Under the pieces are notes generated by a model that was given only the letters and a program-made list of their open reading frames with translations, was not told where the DNA came from and searched no databases. DNA of 55,400 nucleotides from Leptospira sp. (lineage in GTDB: Bacteria; Spirochaetota; Leptospiria; Leptospirales; Leptospiraceae). The DNA lies in NCBI GenBank assembly GCA_020831715.1, contig JAFIGA010000164.1, positions 1-55,400 of the forward strand, given 5' to 3'. How positions within the stretch are numbered: position 1 is the first letter of the stretch; each line of letters begins with the position of its first letter. The translations under genes and the position numbers were made by a program. Below are positions 38,569 to 46,775 of the stretch, piece by piece.

Positions 38569-39669
38569 ATGATGAAAATAAAATTAGGCATGGATATTCG
38601 AATGATTCGCCATTCTGGAATTGGAGTTCGAATCCAGAACATTTTGAAACATTGGCAAGACCACCCCGATATAGAACTCTACCTTTTTGGCAACCCGGAT
38701 CACCTCAAAGATAATGGCCTTGTCTTTCCCTCTCACAGAGAATTCATTCCGTATCATGCCGGTATCTATAGTTTATCGGAAATGAAGGGTCATCCCAGAA
38801 TGAAAGAAATGGATGTCCTGGACATTCCCCATTTCAATGCCCCTTTGCTTTACTTAAAAAAATGCATAGTCACCGTTCACGACCTCATCCCCTGGGTTAT
38901 GAGAGAATTTCACTCTTCCTTAGCCAAACGAATCTACCTTCGCTTAGTTCTCGGGCTTCTCTTCCAAAGGGCAAAATCCATAATCACAGTCTCAGAATTC
39001 ACCAAACAAGACATTTTAAACGAATTCCCCAATACTACTCTTCCCATTAAAGTAATCTACAATGGAATCGACCATGAGCTCTACCAACCACAACCCGAAA
39101 AGAGAATACTCGAATTTCGAACAAAATACAACCTTCCCAAAGAATATCTCCTAACAGTGGGTATTGGAAAAGGTCATAAAAACCAAGAATTTCTCTTGGG
39201 TGCACTCAGCCATTTTTGGAAGGCAAATCCTAATACTCCTCCCTTGGTTCTCGCAGGCTCCGGAGGCAAAATTCCCGATTACTTACAAGATATCTACTCG
39301 AAATGGAAAGAAAAAATCCACATACTCCCTCGAATCCCTGATGAAGAAATGCCCTTGATGTACCAATCTGCACTGTTACTTGTTTATCCATCTCTCTACG
39401 AAGGCTTTGGATTCCCTGTGTTAGAAGCCTCTGCAATGGGAACGCTAGTGCTTTCTTCAAACGCATCGGTTCTTCCTGAAGTATTAGGGGAGGGTGCAAT
39501 CTTTTTTGATCCAAGATCGATGGATGATTTTCATGAGAAACTTGTCTTAGCCTTGAACTTCTCGAAAGCTCAAAATAATGATTTCAGAAAAAAAGCAATG
39601 CAACAATCAAATAAATTTCAATGGAACGAAACCGTCTCCCAACTACAAAAAACAATTCTTAGGATATGA
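38569..39669 (+). CDS. GT4-family glycosyltransferase
   Basis: 366 residues from the ATG at 38569, where KIKLGMDIRMIRHSGIGV matches the usual N-terminal glycine-rich loop. GTB fold: the acceptor half includes HDLIPWVMREFH and SIITVSEFTKQDI, the donor half LLTVGIGKGHKNQEFLL and the E-x7-E signature EGFGFPVLEA. It transfers a hexose from a nucleotide sugar with retention of configuration, probably for lipopolysaccharide or another surface glycan. Sugar and acceptor are not determinable. It stands alone, with the USP/acs unit divergent upstream and the TolC/RND module downstream. Confidence 0.92.
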   Translation: MMKIKLGMDIRMIRHSGIGVRIQNILKHWQDHPDIELYLFGNPDHLKDNGLVFPSHREFIPYHAGIYSLSEMKGHPRMKEMDVLDIPHFNAPLLYLKKCIVTVHDLIPWVMREFHSSLAKRIYLRLVLGLLFQRAKSIITVSEFTKQDILNEFPNTTLPIKVIYNGIDHELYQPQPEKRILEFRTKYNLPKEYLLTVGIGKGHKNQEFLLGALSHFWKANPNTPPLVLAGSGGKIPDYLQDIYSKWKEKIHILPRIPDEEMPLMYQSALLLVYPSLYEGFGFPVLEASAMGTLVLSSNASVLPEVLGEGAIFFDPRSMDDFHEKLVLALNFSKAQNNDFRKKAMQQSNKFQWNETVSQLQKTILRI

Positions 39670-39806
39670 ATTTTCCATTCTCTAGAATTTTAAAATTCCA
39701 TCGCTTACATAAGAACCTCTCCTAAAATCATTTTTTTTTCACACAAATACTCTAAGCATCCAAAGGGTTTAAACTAATTTTTCCACCCTTCTTCCCACAC
39801 CTCTCC

Positions 39807-39846
39807 CTCTCTGCGCCCTCTGCGTGCTCTGCGAGAGATTTCTATT
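39807..39846 (+). repeat. TCTGCG-rich dispersed repeat, copy A
   Basis: The stretch contains CTCTGCG three times at about 10-base spacing (CTCTGCG, CCCTCTGCG, TGCTCTGCG) and ends in AGAGATTT. The same unit recurs at 44873-44902 and 44923-44950 in the same orientation, on the other side of the TolC/RND module. It is non-coding here. The 137 bases before it (39670-39806) hold a 14-base AT palindrome at 39685-39698 and nothing else I can identify. Confidence 0.75.
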
Positions 39847-39858
39847 TTCAAAAAAACA

Positions 39859-39892
39859 TTGACAGAAAACAATACCATACCCCCTATGGTAT
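39859..39892 (+). promoter_or_regulatory. Promoter with CsoR/FrmR-like operator for the TolC/RND genes
   Basis: A consensus TTGACA (39859-39864) is followed by a perfect palindrome with arms ATACCATA (39872-39879) and TATGGTAT (39885-39892) around five C (39880-39884). Such AT-rich arms around a C tract are typical operators of the CsoR/RcnR/FrmR family of copper, nickel, formaldehyde or persulphide sensors. The right arm overlaps the only fair -10 (TATGGT), 20 bases from the -35. That long spacer is also seen at MerR-type promoters, an alternative reading. A Shine-Dalgarno sequence (AAAGGAG) follows at 39904-39910. No regulator gene is adjacent. Confidence 0.7.
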
Positions 39893-39915
39893 ATATAAAG
39901 AAAAAAGGAGTTTGT

Positions 39916-41421
39916 ATGAACTACTCAAAAAACAAATGGATTGTTTACATGATTTCAACTATCCTACTTTTTCTGCCCAATTTCTATCTTTTTTCACAAG
40001 ATAATGATGAAATTGAGGGAAAAGAGGCAACACAAGGAACAGAAAATCTAATTGATGCTGCAAAATCGAATACAGTATCGTTTAAAGATCTTTCGCTTTC
40101 TATACAGAAACACTCTTTTCAGATTCAGGCTTTGGAAAAAGAAGCGGCTTCTGCAAAGACCGGTAAAGAAAGAACGGCGCGACATTGGCATCCTAGGGTG
40201 TATTTGGAGGGAAGGGCATTTGCCACAAATGATCCGGCGGTGAACTTTTTCTCTATATTGGGACAGAGGGAAGCCAGGCAGATGGATTTTTCCACAGCAA
40301 GTAACCGAAATCAGATTGGTAATTTCTTGGATACCAACAACCAACCTTATACAAATCTGAATTCCCAAAACATGAACCTATTTGCCCCGGACAATCTAAA
40401 CTATCCCGGAACCAATGTTTACCAAAGAGGAACTGTTGGGGTGGATCTTCCTCTCTATGAAGGTGGGGCAAAATCCAGCGTAGCACAATCTTACGAACAT
40501 GTATCTCGTGGTAAGAGTTTGGAAAAGAAAGCTGTTATTTTAAGTGAATATTCATCCACAGCGGGACTCTATGCTCAGTTGATTTTTCTAGATGAGTATA
40601 AAAAGAAGATAGCCAATCTAAAAAGCCAAGTCCAAGGAATTTTGAATCGATACCAAGTCGGAGCAAGAACCAATCCTGTCGGATACTCGGGACTTCTGGG
40701 CCTCAAATCCGTAAAAAATCGATTGGAAGGATTGGAAACAGAAGCTAATACCAGAGAAGAATCTATTAGAGATTATTTGGTCACAATGGCGGAGGATTTG
40801 GAGAAAGACTGGGTTACTGAATTGGAACCTGTTCCGAACTTTTTGAATAAACATCTTCCGGCACCTAATGAAAATCAATCGGGAACTTTGCAGGCAACTA
40901 CAATTTCCTACCAAGCTCAAGCGATGCAAGAATACGCAGAATCAGCAGGTAGAGCCGCAGAAGCGGAAAAGGCTAAATTTCTACCAAGAGCAGGGGTATT
41001 CGGCGAATCCAATCTATACAGTGGTTCTAGAAATACGGCGACAGCATACAATGTCGGATTCTATGTTCAGATGAGTCTCTACAACGGAGAGGACATAGGA
41101 AGCTATGAAGAAGCTCGTCTCAAAGGAGAAGCTGCTAAAGAAAAAGCGTTGGATCAAATTCGTAAAGAATCCGCTAAGAAAAAGGAACTCTTGGCAATGG
41201 AAAGAGCTCTTACGAAACAACTCACTCTTTTGGAGAATAGTACTAAACTAATGGAAGAGCAAGTGACTAACTCACGAAGACTATTTACCAATGGTTCCAT
41301 CAATGCGATTCAAATGTCTGAGATTTTATCCAGATCTGCTGATCTATTGATTGAAAAAGCAAATGCCAATCGTGAATACATATTGGTACGTAGCCAGTTA
41401 TATACACTATTTAGTAACTAA
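39916..41421 (+). CDS. TolC-type outer-membrane efflux protein
   Basis: 501 residues from the ATG at 39916, chosen because AAAGGAG lies six bases before it; earlier in-frame TTG codons fall on the -35 box. A signal peptide (WIVYMISTILLFLPNFYLF) is followed by the OEP helical barrel in two repeats (SFKDLSLSIQKHSFQIQALE; AQAMQEYAESAGRAAEAEKA) and strands such as RGTVGVDLPLYEGGAKSS. An unusually long loop of about 60 residues, rich in Asn (GNFLDTNNQPYTNLNSQNMN), sits in the first repeat and is probably a surface loop. It precedes the RND pump gene by 91 bases behind a shared promoter. Confidence 0.87.
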   Translation: MNYSKNKWIVYMISTILLFLPNFYLFSQDNDEIEGKEATQGTENLIDAAKSNTVSFKDLSLSIQKHSFQIQALEKEAASAKTGKERTARHWHPRVYLEGRAFATNDPAVNFFSILGQREARQMDFSTASNRNQIGNFLDTNNQPYTNLNSQNMNLFAPDNLNYPGTNVYQRGTVGVDLPLYEGGAKSSVAQSYEHVSRGKSLEKKAVILSEYSSTAGLYAQLIFLDEYKKKIANLKSQVQGILNRYQVGARTNPVGYSGLLGLKSVKNRLEGLETEANTREESIRDYLVTMAEDLEKDWVTELEPVPNFLNKHLPAPNENQSGTLQATTISYQAQAMQEYAESAGRAAEAEKAKFLPRAGVFGESNLYSGSRNTATAYNVGFYVQMSLYNGEDIGSYEEARLKGEAAKEKALDQIRKESAKKKELLAMERALTKQLTLLENSTKLMEEQVTNSRRLFTNGSINAIQMSEILSRSADLLIEKANANREYILVRSQLYTLFSN

Positions 41422-41447
41422 TTAATATTAGATGAATACTAAATAGT
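41406..41447 (+). other. Large AT-rich hairpin between tolC-like and RND genes
   Basis: ACTATTTAGTA (41406-41416) pairs perfectly with TACTAAATAGT (41437-41447), and inside it CTAAT (41418-41422) pairs with ATTAG (41427-41431). The structure spans the tolC-like stop codon. It is AT-rich and lacks a downstream T run, so it is unlikely to be a terminator. It may be an RNA processing or stability element that sets the ratio of channel to pump, or a protein site. Confidence 0.55.
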
Positions 41448-41512
41448 AAATGAAGAATTTTCGTTATGGAAACTGCTAACGAGCGAGATTAGATTAAACA
41501 AGTGAGGAAATT

Positions 41513-44500
41513 ATGAAATCTATAGTTAAAGAAGAAGATAAGGGGTTTGCCGGAAAATTAGCAGAGAAATTTGTTAATTCCAAATTAACTCCTGTGATTA
41601 TTTTCGGGTCATTGCTTTTAGGATTGATGTCCGTCTATTTTACACCCAAAGAAGAAGAACCTCAGATATCGGTTCCTATGATTGATATTTTTGTTCCGGC
41701 ACCTGGATTTGAACCGGAAGAGGTAGAAAGAAAAGTTACAGAACCTATCGAAAGGGCTGTCTGGGGATTGGATGGAGTAGAGTATGTATACTCCTCCAGT
41801 TCACCACATTTTAGCGTGATAACCGTTCGATTTGAGGTAGGTTTGGAAGTAGAACCATCTCTGGTAAAAGTCCACCATAAAATCATGGAAATCATGAGAA
41901 CTCTACCGGACAATGTGCACCAACCAAAGATTACATCACATACGATAGATGATGTTCCTTTTTTGACCTTAACATTTAGTTCGGATCAGTCAGATGACTA
42001 CCGTCTTAGAACCATGATTGCTCCTCTTGCTAGGGAACTTTCATCCACTCCGGATCTGAGTAAGATCGAATTATTAGGGGGAAGAAAGAGAGCCATTCGG
42101 GTTCAAGTAAACTCCCAGAGATCCTCACAATTTGGTATTGGGATGTTGGAAATTGCAGAAGCTCTCAAGAAAAATGATGTAGGCATACCTGCAGGAAAAA
42201 ACTGGGACGACACAAACCTGATGGATGTAGAGGTAGAGGGTAGAGTATCTTCAGCAGAAGATGTTCGTAACATTCCTCTAGCCCAGAGAGCAGGAAGAAT
42301 CATTCGCATTCGAGATGTTGCCGATGTGATCGATGGACCCGAAGAGAGAAACAAAATATCTGTTCTATTCGACAAGTTGATTGGTGGAGAAGAAAGATCG
42401 GCTGTGTCGGTTGTATTTGCCAAGAGAAAGGGAACCAATGTTGTGCCTTTGGCGGCAGATTTGATTGAGAGAGCTGAGCTATTCTCCGGATCTTTACCGG
42501 AAGATATTAAACTTTCTGTGGTCCGAGACTATGGATCCACTGCGGGTGATAAGTCAATGGAATTGATTGAACACCTAATGATCGCAACTTTTTCTGTAGC
42601 CGCATTGATTGCCCTTTGGATGGGATGGAGAGCAAGTGCCGTTGTGTCCATAGCCATTCCTGTTACTTTGGCACTTACTCTAGCCATTTATTATTTCATG
42701 GGTTACACCTTGAACAGAGTAACTCTTTTTGCTTTAATATTCTCCATAGGTATCCTGGTAGATGATGCCATTGTTGTAGTGGAAAATATTGAAAGGCATT
42801 TAAAAACCTATCCAAAGCGAAGTCTTTTACAGTGCACAATGTCCGGTGTCGCAGAAGTGGGAAATCCAACCATACTGGCAACATTCACAGTAATTGCCGC
42901 AATCTTGCCTATGGCTTTCGTTCGCGGACTCATGGGTCCTTATATGAAACCCATACCTGTGGGTGCCTCTCTCGCGATGATCCTTTCTCTTTTTGTTGCC
43001 TTCACGGTTACTCCATGGGCGGCGAATCGTTTATTGAAAAAAGAGCATGGTGAAGAATTCGAACCGGGAGAAGATCCGGAACACAAACAATCTTTCTTGG
43101 ATAGAATCTATGTGAGAATTGTAGATGGTTTATTGACATCAAAAAAACAAGCAATGGCTTTTGCAGGATTGGTTGTTGTTCTACTTTTAGCTTCCTTTGC
43201 CTTAGTAGCTACTAAAGCTGTTAAAGTAAAGATGTTGCCATTCGATAACAAGAATGAATTTCAAGTCTTATTGGATTTTCCAACTAATATGAATATGACT
43301 GACTCTGTTGAACTTACAAAAGAATTGAGTCGTAAAATTTTGGAAAATGAAAACATTGAAAAGATTCAGATTCACTCAGGAGAGGGCGCACCTTTCTCTT
43401 TTTCGGGCATGGTAAAACACACCTTCCTCAGAAACAGAGAATATATGGTGGATCTTCAAATCGTGATAGTTGACAAATCCAAAAGATCTCAATCCAGTCA
43501 CGAAATTATTGAATCCCTTCGACCTATGATTGGTGAGTTTTCTATGAAACACAAAACAGTTTCAAAGATTTTGGAAATTCCTCCGGGTCCCCCTGTCATG
43601 GCTACTATGATTGCGGAAGTATATGGTCCGGATCGTGAAACAAGAAGAAGGGTAGCTAGAGAGATCGAAGAGATATTTCAAAATGAACCATCGGTTGTTG
43701 ATCTTGATACCTCAATGAGACCGGGTAGAGAGAGATTGATATATAGATACGATCACTCCCAAGGAGGAAGATCAGGTGCTAGAGGAGACATGGTTGCATA
43801 CACAGGCAAGTATCTCTTCTCTGAGAATTCTCTTTTCACCCTAAAGGAAGCGACTCATCCCGAAGAAATTTTCGTAGAGTTGGGATTCGATCCGAAGCAA
43901 AGATCTTCGACTAACCCTTTCCGAGGACAGACCATACCTTCCTTTGAATCCGGATTCGTGAATGTAGATTCGGTTTTAGGTAAACCGGAAAAAGTCTCTA
44001 ACGAAACTCTTTATAGAAAAAATCTAAAACCAGTTGAATACATTTTCAGTGAATTCACAGGCGCAGAAGAAGCTCCCGTATATGGTATGTTAAAACTTGC
44101 ACCTCATATCAAATACGAAACTCAGACTGCAGATGTTCCTTGGAATACAACAGAACCTGTAATCAAATGGGATGGCGAGTGGTTTATAACCTATGAAGTA
44201 TTCCGAGATCTAGGGGGAGCCTTTGCTGTGGTAATGGTTCTGATCTATGTATTAGTTCTTGGATGGTTTAGAAGCTATGCAGTTCCTCTGATCATTATGA
44301 TTCCGATACCAATTTCATTGATTGGAATTCTACCGGGTCATGCACTCCTAGGATCCTACTTCACGGCAACATCCATGATAGGCTTCATTGCAGGGGCAGG
44401 GATTATAGTCCGTAACTCCATCATATTGGTGGATTTCATCGAACTCGAGATCAAGAAAAACATCCCGGTCAAGACTGCAGTAGTGAATGCCGGTGTGATT

Positions 44501-44707
44501 CGATTTCGACCTATGCTCCTTACTGCCGCGGCAGTTGTAGCTGGAGCCTTTATCATGCTTTTCGACCCAATCTTCAATGGACTAGCCATCTCGTTGATGT
44601 TTGGTGAAGTAGCGGCGACCTTACTCAGTCGATTCGCTGTCCCTGTTTTATACTACTGGTTTCTTGGTGATAGCCGCTGGAAGGCACTCGCTACCGACTC
44701 CGAATAA
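41513..44707 (+). CDS. RND-family efflux pump, heavy-metal/HAE-type
   Basis: 1064 residues in two homologous halves of six helices each with large periplasmic loops. The first helix (TPVIIFGSLLLGLMSVYF) is followed by EEPQISVPMIDIFVPAPGFEPEEVERKVTEP, a typical RND porter domain. The proton relay helix has Asp417-Asp418 in GILVDDAIVVVENI. The second half has FIAGAGIIVRNSIILVDFIE and RPMLLTAAAVVAGAF. The second porter domain contains an atypical stretch of about 120 residues (near 745-870). The pump should work with the upstream TolC-type protein, but the adaptor (MFP) that every tripartite RND system needs is absent here. The operator upstream suggests metal, formaldehyde or persulphide stress as the signal. 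Shine-Dalgarno GTGAGGAAATT is good. Confidence 0.9.
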   Translation: MKSIVKEEDKGFAGKLAEKFVNSKLTPVIIFGSLLLGLMSVYFTPKEEEPQISVPMIDIFVPAPGFEPEEVERKVTEPIERAVWGLDGVEYVYSSSSPHFSVITVRFEVGLEVEPSLVKVHHKIMEIMRTLPDNVHQPKITSHTIDDVPFLTLTFSSDQSDDYRLRTMIAPLARELSSTPDLSKIELLGGRKRAIRVQVNSQRSSQFGIGMLEIAEALKKNDVGIPAGKNWDDTNLMDVEVEGRVSSAEDVRNIPLAQRAGRIIRIRDVADVIDGPEERNKISVLFDKLIGGEERSAVSVVFAKRKGTNVVPLAADLIERAELFSGSLPEDIKLSVVRDYGSTAGDKSMELIEHLMIATFSVAALIALWMGWRASAVVSIAIPVTLALTLAIYYFMGYTLNRVTLFALIFSIGILVDDAIVVVENIERHLKTYPKRSLLQCTMSGVAEVGNPTILATFTVIAAILPMAFVRGLMGPYMKPIPVGASLAMILSLFVAFTVTPWAANRLLKKEHGEEFEPGEDPEHKQSFLDRIYVRIVDGLLTSKKQAMAFAGLVVVLLLASFALVATKAVKVKMLPFDNKNEFQVLLDFPTNMNMTDSVELTKELSRKILENENIEKIQIHSGEGAPFSFSGMVKHTFLRNREYMVDLQIVIVDKSKRSQSSHEIIESLRPMIGEFSMKHKTVSKILEIPPGPPVMATMIAEVYGPDRETRRRVAREIEEIFQNEPSVVDLDTSMRPGRERLIYRYDHSQGGRSGARGDMVAYTGKYLFSENSLFTLKEATHPEEIFVELGFDPKQRSSTNPFRGQTIPSFESGFVNVDSVLGKPEKVSNETLYRKNLKPVEYIFSEFTGAEEAPVYGMLKLAPHIKYETQTADVPWNTTEPVIKWDGEWFITYEVFRDLGGAFAVVMVLIYVLVLGWFRSYAVPLIIMIPIPISLIGILPGHALLGSYFTATSMIGFIAGAGIIVRNSIILVDFIELEIKKNIPVKTAVVNAGVIRFRPMLLTAAAVVAGAFIMLFDPIFNGLAISLMFGEVAATLLSRFAVPVLYYWFLGDSRWKALATDSE

Positions 44708-44746
44708 ATAAGACAATCCATTTTCATTTGCCAACCCTCTTACTAC

Positions 44747-44808
44747 GGGACACTCATCCTCGACTCGGTGGCCAGCTCGGAACGCCAAAAGTCTGCGGTG
44801 AGTGCCCC
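44747..44808. repeat. GC-rich imperfect inverted repeat
   Basis: GGGACACTCATCC (44747-44759) is mirrored by GGTGAGTGCCCC (44797-44808), whose complement is GGGGCACTCACC. The 37 bases between contain CTCGGTGGCCAGCTCGG. At about 60 percent G+C it stands out from the surrounding AT-rich DNA. It begins 40 bases after the RND stop codon. It could be a transcription terminator without a T run, a small palindromic mobile repeat (MITE or REP-like), or a remnant of one. The next 60 bases (44809-44872) are AT-rich and featureless. Confidence 0.6.
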
Positions 44809-44872
44809 TCCGTTACATATACATATAAAACAAAAATCTGCTAAATAACTAGAAAACCTACCTTTCTTCCAA

Positions 44873-44950
44873 CCTCTGCGCCCTCAGCGAGCTCTGCGAG
44901 AGTCTTTCTTTCAATATTCCCACCTCTGCGGGCTCTGCGAGAGATCTTCT
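44873..44950 (+). repeat. TCTGCG-rich dispersed repeat, copies B and C
   Basis: Copy B (44873-44902) reads CCTCTGCG, CCCTCAGCG, AGCTCTGCGAGAG; copy C (44923-44944) reads CCTCTGCG, GGCTCTGCGAGAGA and lacks the middle unit. Both align with copy A at 39807-39846 in the same direction. Repeats of this kind are scattered between genes in many bacterial genomes; I know no established function. Here they flank the TolC/RND module at both ends. Confidence 0.75.
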
Positions 44951-44970
44951 ATCTTCTTTCTTATCTTCTA

Positions 44971-46701
44971 CTACTCCAGGTCTTTTCTTCTATACACCTT
45001 CTTATAAAATCTACGACCATCCACTCGAATATCCTCAATAATTTTAACGATACTGTATTCTGAAATCCCATACTTCTCCATGACTTCATGGTTTAACGAT
45101 ACCATCCCCGATGTATAAAAGCGAATCAATGATTCTTTTCCTCTTACGGATTCAGGAAGAAGACTCTGAACGGTAGCAACAAAATCTTCATGTTTTAGGT
45201 AGAGTCCCTTGGAAAATTCTCTAAGTGGTGCCGCTCCATGATCAGCTGTTAGCACCAAAACAAATTTATCTCCCCACTCTTCTTTCATCATATCTAAAAT
45301 TAAACCCACTTGGCGGTCTGTTTCTTCGAGAACCAAGCGTGCTTCTTCACTTTCCCAACCATGGGCATGTCCCACAGCGTCTGTTGCTTTGAGAGTAAGA
45401 TACAATAAATCAGTTTCACCGTCTTGGGATAAACCTTTCTCAATCAATTCTTTACGAACAGTTTCTCGAAACAACTCACCTTCCAATCGAGCTTGGGTCG
45501 GTGTCGCAACTGTATTATAAAATTTTTTACTAAAGAAGGATGTGTCCAATTTTTCATCCGGCTTCCACCAAGGTTTGTCATTGTATTTCAAATTGTAGTC
45601 TCTCAGTTTATAGCTAGAGACCGTGCCGGGAACTTGGTAAAATTCAGGATTGGTTTCCCAGGACATAGTATCCTTATTCACCCAATAGACAATATCTTTG
45701 TCTGGTTTGGAATTGATATTTTGGTAATCAGATTGAAATGCCGCTCCATGACCAGCCATTCCCACAGAAGCTCTCACCGCATAGCATTGACTGATAATCA
45801 CAGGTTTATTCTCTCGAAAAGCATCCCACACATCAGCTAGAGAATGTGTTTTTAGTTCGGTGGGATCCACATAGCTTCCTTTTCGAATTGCCTTTTCTGT
45901 TTCAAATAGCTTCTTTTCAATTATATTTATCTTAGTACCATCAGATTCTATATAAGTTCTACTATTGGCAATGACACCATGTTCTCTGGGAAAGGCACCG
46001 GTTCCAATCGCAACATGACCTACACCGGTATGTGCATCCAAATGTCCCACTTGAGCATTGGGAAAATAGGCACTCTCATTCATAAGTCTTTTTATATTAG
46101 GATAAGAATTAGGATGAGCATTATAAAGCTCCAGTCCTCCTTGGTCAATTACAATTGTGAGAATAGCTTCCGGTCTATATTGAGTCTTTTCTTGGATAAT
46201 GGGTAGTGGGTTTAACTTAGCTCCATTGGGAGTGGGAGAACCAATTATTTTTGCAATGGTAGGTACAATATGTTGCTGGAAAATTATGTCTTGATAGATT
46301 CCAGGTTGAATAAATTTAGATCCATAGAAAAGAATTGGAATGCTACTATCGTATTCATAATTTGTAAAATGACTCGTGCCTTCGGTTTCTACATAAACAG
46401 TATTTCCTTCGATACGAATTCTATCAGCATATTCCTTTTTAAAATCTTCCCAATTTTTTCCGTATCTCTTAACTTGTTTTTTTAACGCATCCAAGTTATA
46501 GGTTGTAGTTTTGGTTTTTGCCAACCACTTCTCATCGATTATAGAATAGGGTTCTCCTACCAAAACCAGATCCACACCTTCTACTAGAGATCGCTTCGCG
46601 GCTTCTAGATATTGAATATCTTGGGATGTTTTTTTACATCCGGTGGAGAATATAAATAAAATTGCAGTGAAAAATGAAAGAAAGATTAAATGTAACTTCA
46701 T
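44971..46701 (-). CDS. Type I phosphodiesterase / alkaline-phosphatase-superfamily lipoprotein
   Basis: 576 residues. The signal peptide ends in IFSTGC (lipobox Cys22). The catalytic domain (about 180-500) has LTIVIDQGGLELY (metal Asp), HLDAHTGVGHVAIGTGAFP with the nucleophile Thr and REHG after it, LKATDAVGHAHGWE and VLTADHGAAP. All are signatures of the nucleotide pyrophosphatase/phosphodiesterase branch. The enzyme should hydrolyse phosphate mono- or diesters at the cell envelope with two Zn2+. The N-terminal 150 residues are an extra domain of unknown kind. An inverted repeat lies just upstream of its start. Confidence 0.9.
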   Translation of the reverse strand: MKLHLIFLSFFTAILFIFSTGCKKTSQDIQYLEAAKRSLVEGVDLVLVGEPYSIIDEKWLAKTKTTTYNLDALKKQVKRYGKNWEDFKKEYADRIRIEGNTVYVETEGTSHFTNYEYDSSIPILFYGSKFIQPGIYQDIIFQQHIVPTIAKIIGSPTPNGAKLNPLPIIQEKTQYRPEAILTIVIDQGGLELYNAHPNSYPNIKRLMNESAYFPNAQVGHLDAHTGVGHVAIGTGAFPREHGVIANSRTYIESDGTKINIIEKKLFETEKAIRKGSYVDPTELKTHSLADVWDAFRENKPVIISQCYAVRASVGMAGHGAAFQSDYQNINSKPDKDIVYWVNKDTMSWETNPEFYQVPGTVSSYKLRDYNLKYNDKPWWKPDEKLDTSFFSKKFYNTVATPTQARLEGELFRETVRKELIEKGLSQDGETDLLYLTLKATDAVGHAHGWESEEARLVLEETDRQVGLILDMMKEEWGDKFVLVLTADHGAAPLREFSKGLYLKHEDFVATVQSLLPESVRGKESLIRFYTSGMVSLNHEVMEKYGISEYSIVKIIEDIRVDGRRFYKKVYRRKDLE

Positions 46702-46708
46702 GAATTCA

Positions 46709-46733
46709 TAGATTCGATTGATTTACGAATCTA
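46709..46733 (-). promoter_or_regulatory. Inverted repeat upstream of the phosphodiesterase gene
   Basis: TAGATTCG (46709-46716) and CGAATCTA (46726-46733) form perfect eight-base arms with a nine-base spacer, ending 8 bases before the start codon of the phosphodiesterase gene. TTGACT lies just upstream on the same strand. The position suits an operator or a leader hairpin hiding the ribosome site. It is too AT-rich and lacks a T run for a terminator. Confidence 0.4.
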
Positions 46734-46775
46734 GCAAGTCAAATTCCTATTGTATTTTTTTCAAATTTATTAAAT

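Noticed and set aside
39859..39915. Extension of the TolC-type protein upstream to 39859
   Set aside because: The codon is part of the TTGACA box and the extension would cover the operator; the ATG at 39916 has a good Shine-Dalgarno site and directly precedes the signal peptide.
44873..44950. CRISPR array or tandem repeat locus
   Set aside because: Only two units of different length with no spacers of equal size, no cas genes, and a third copy 5 kb away; this is a dispersed repeat.
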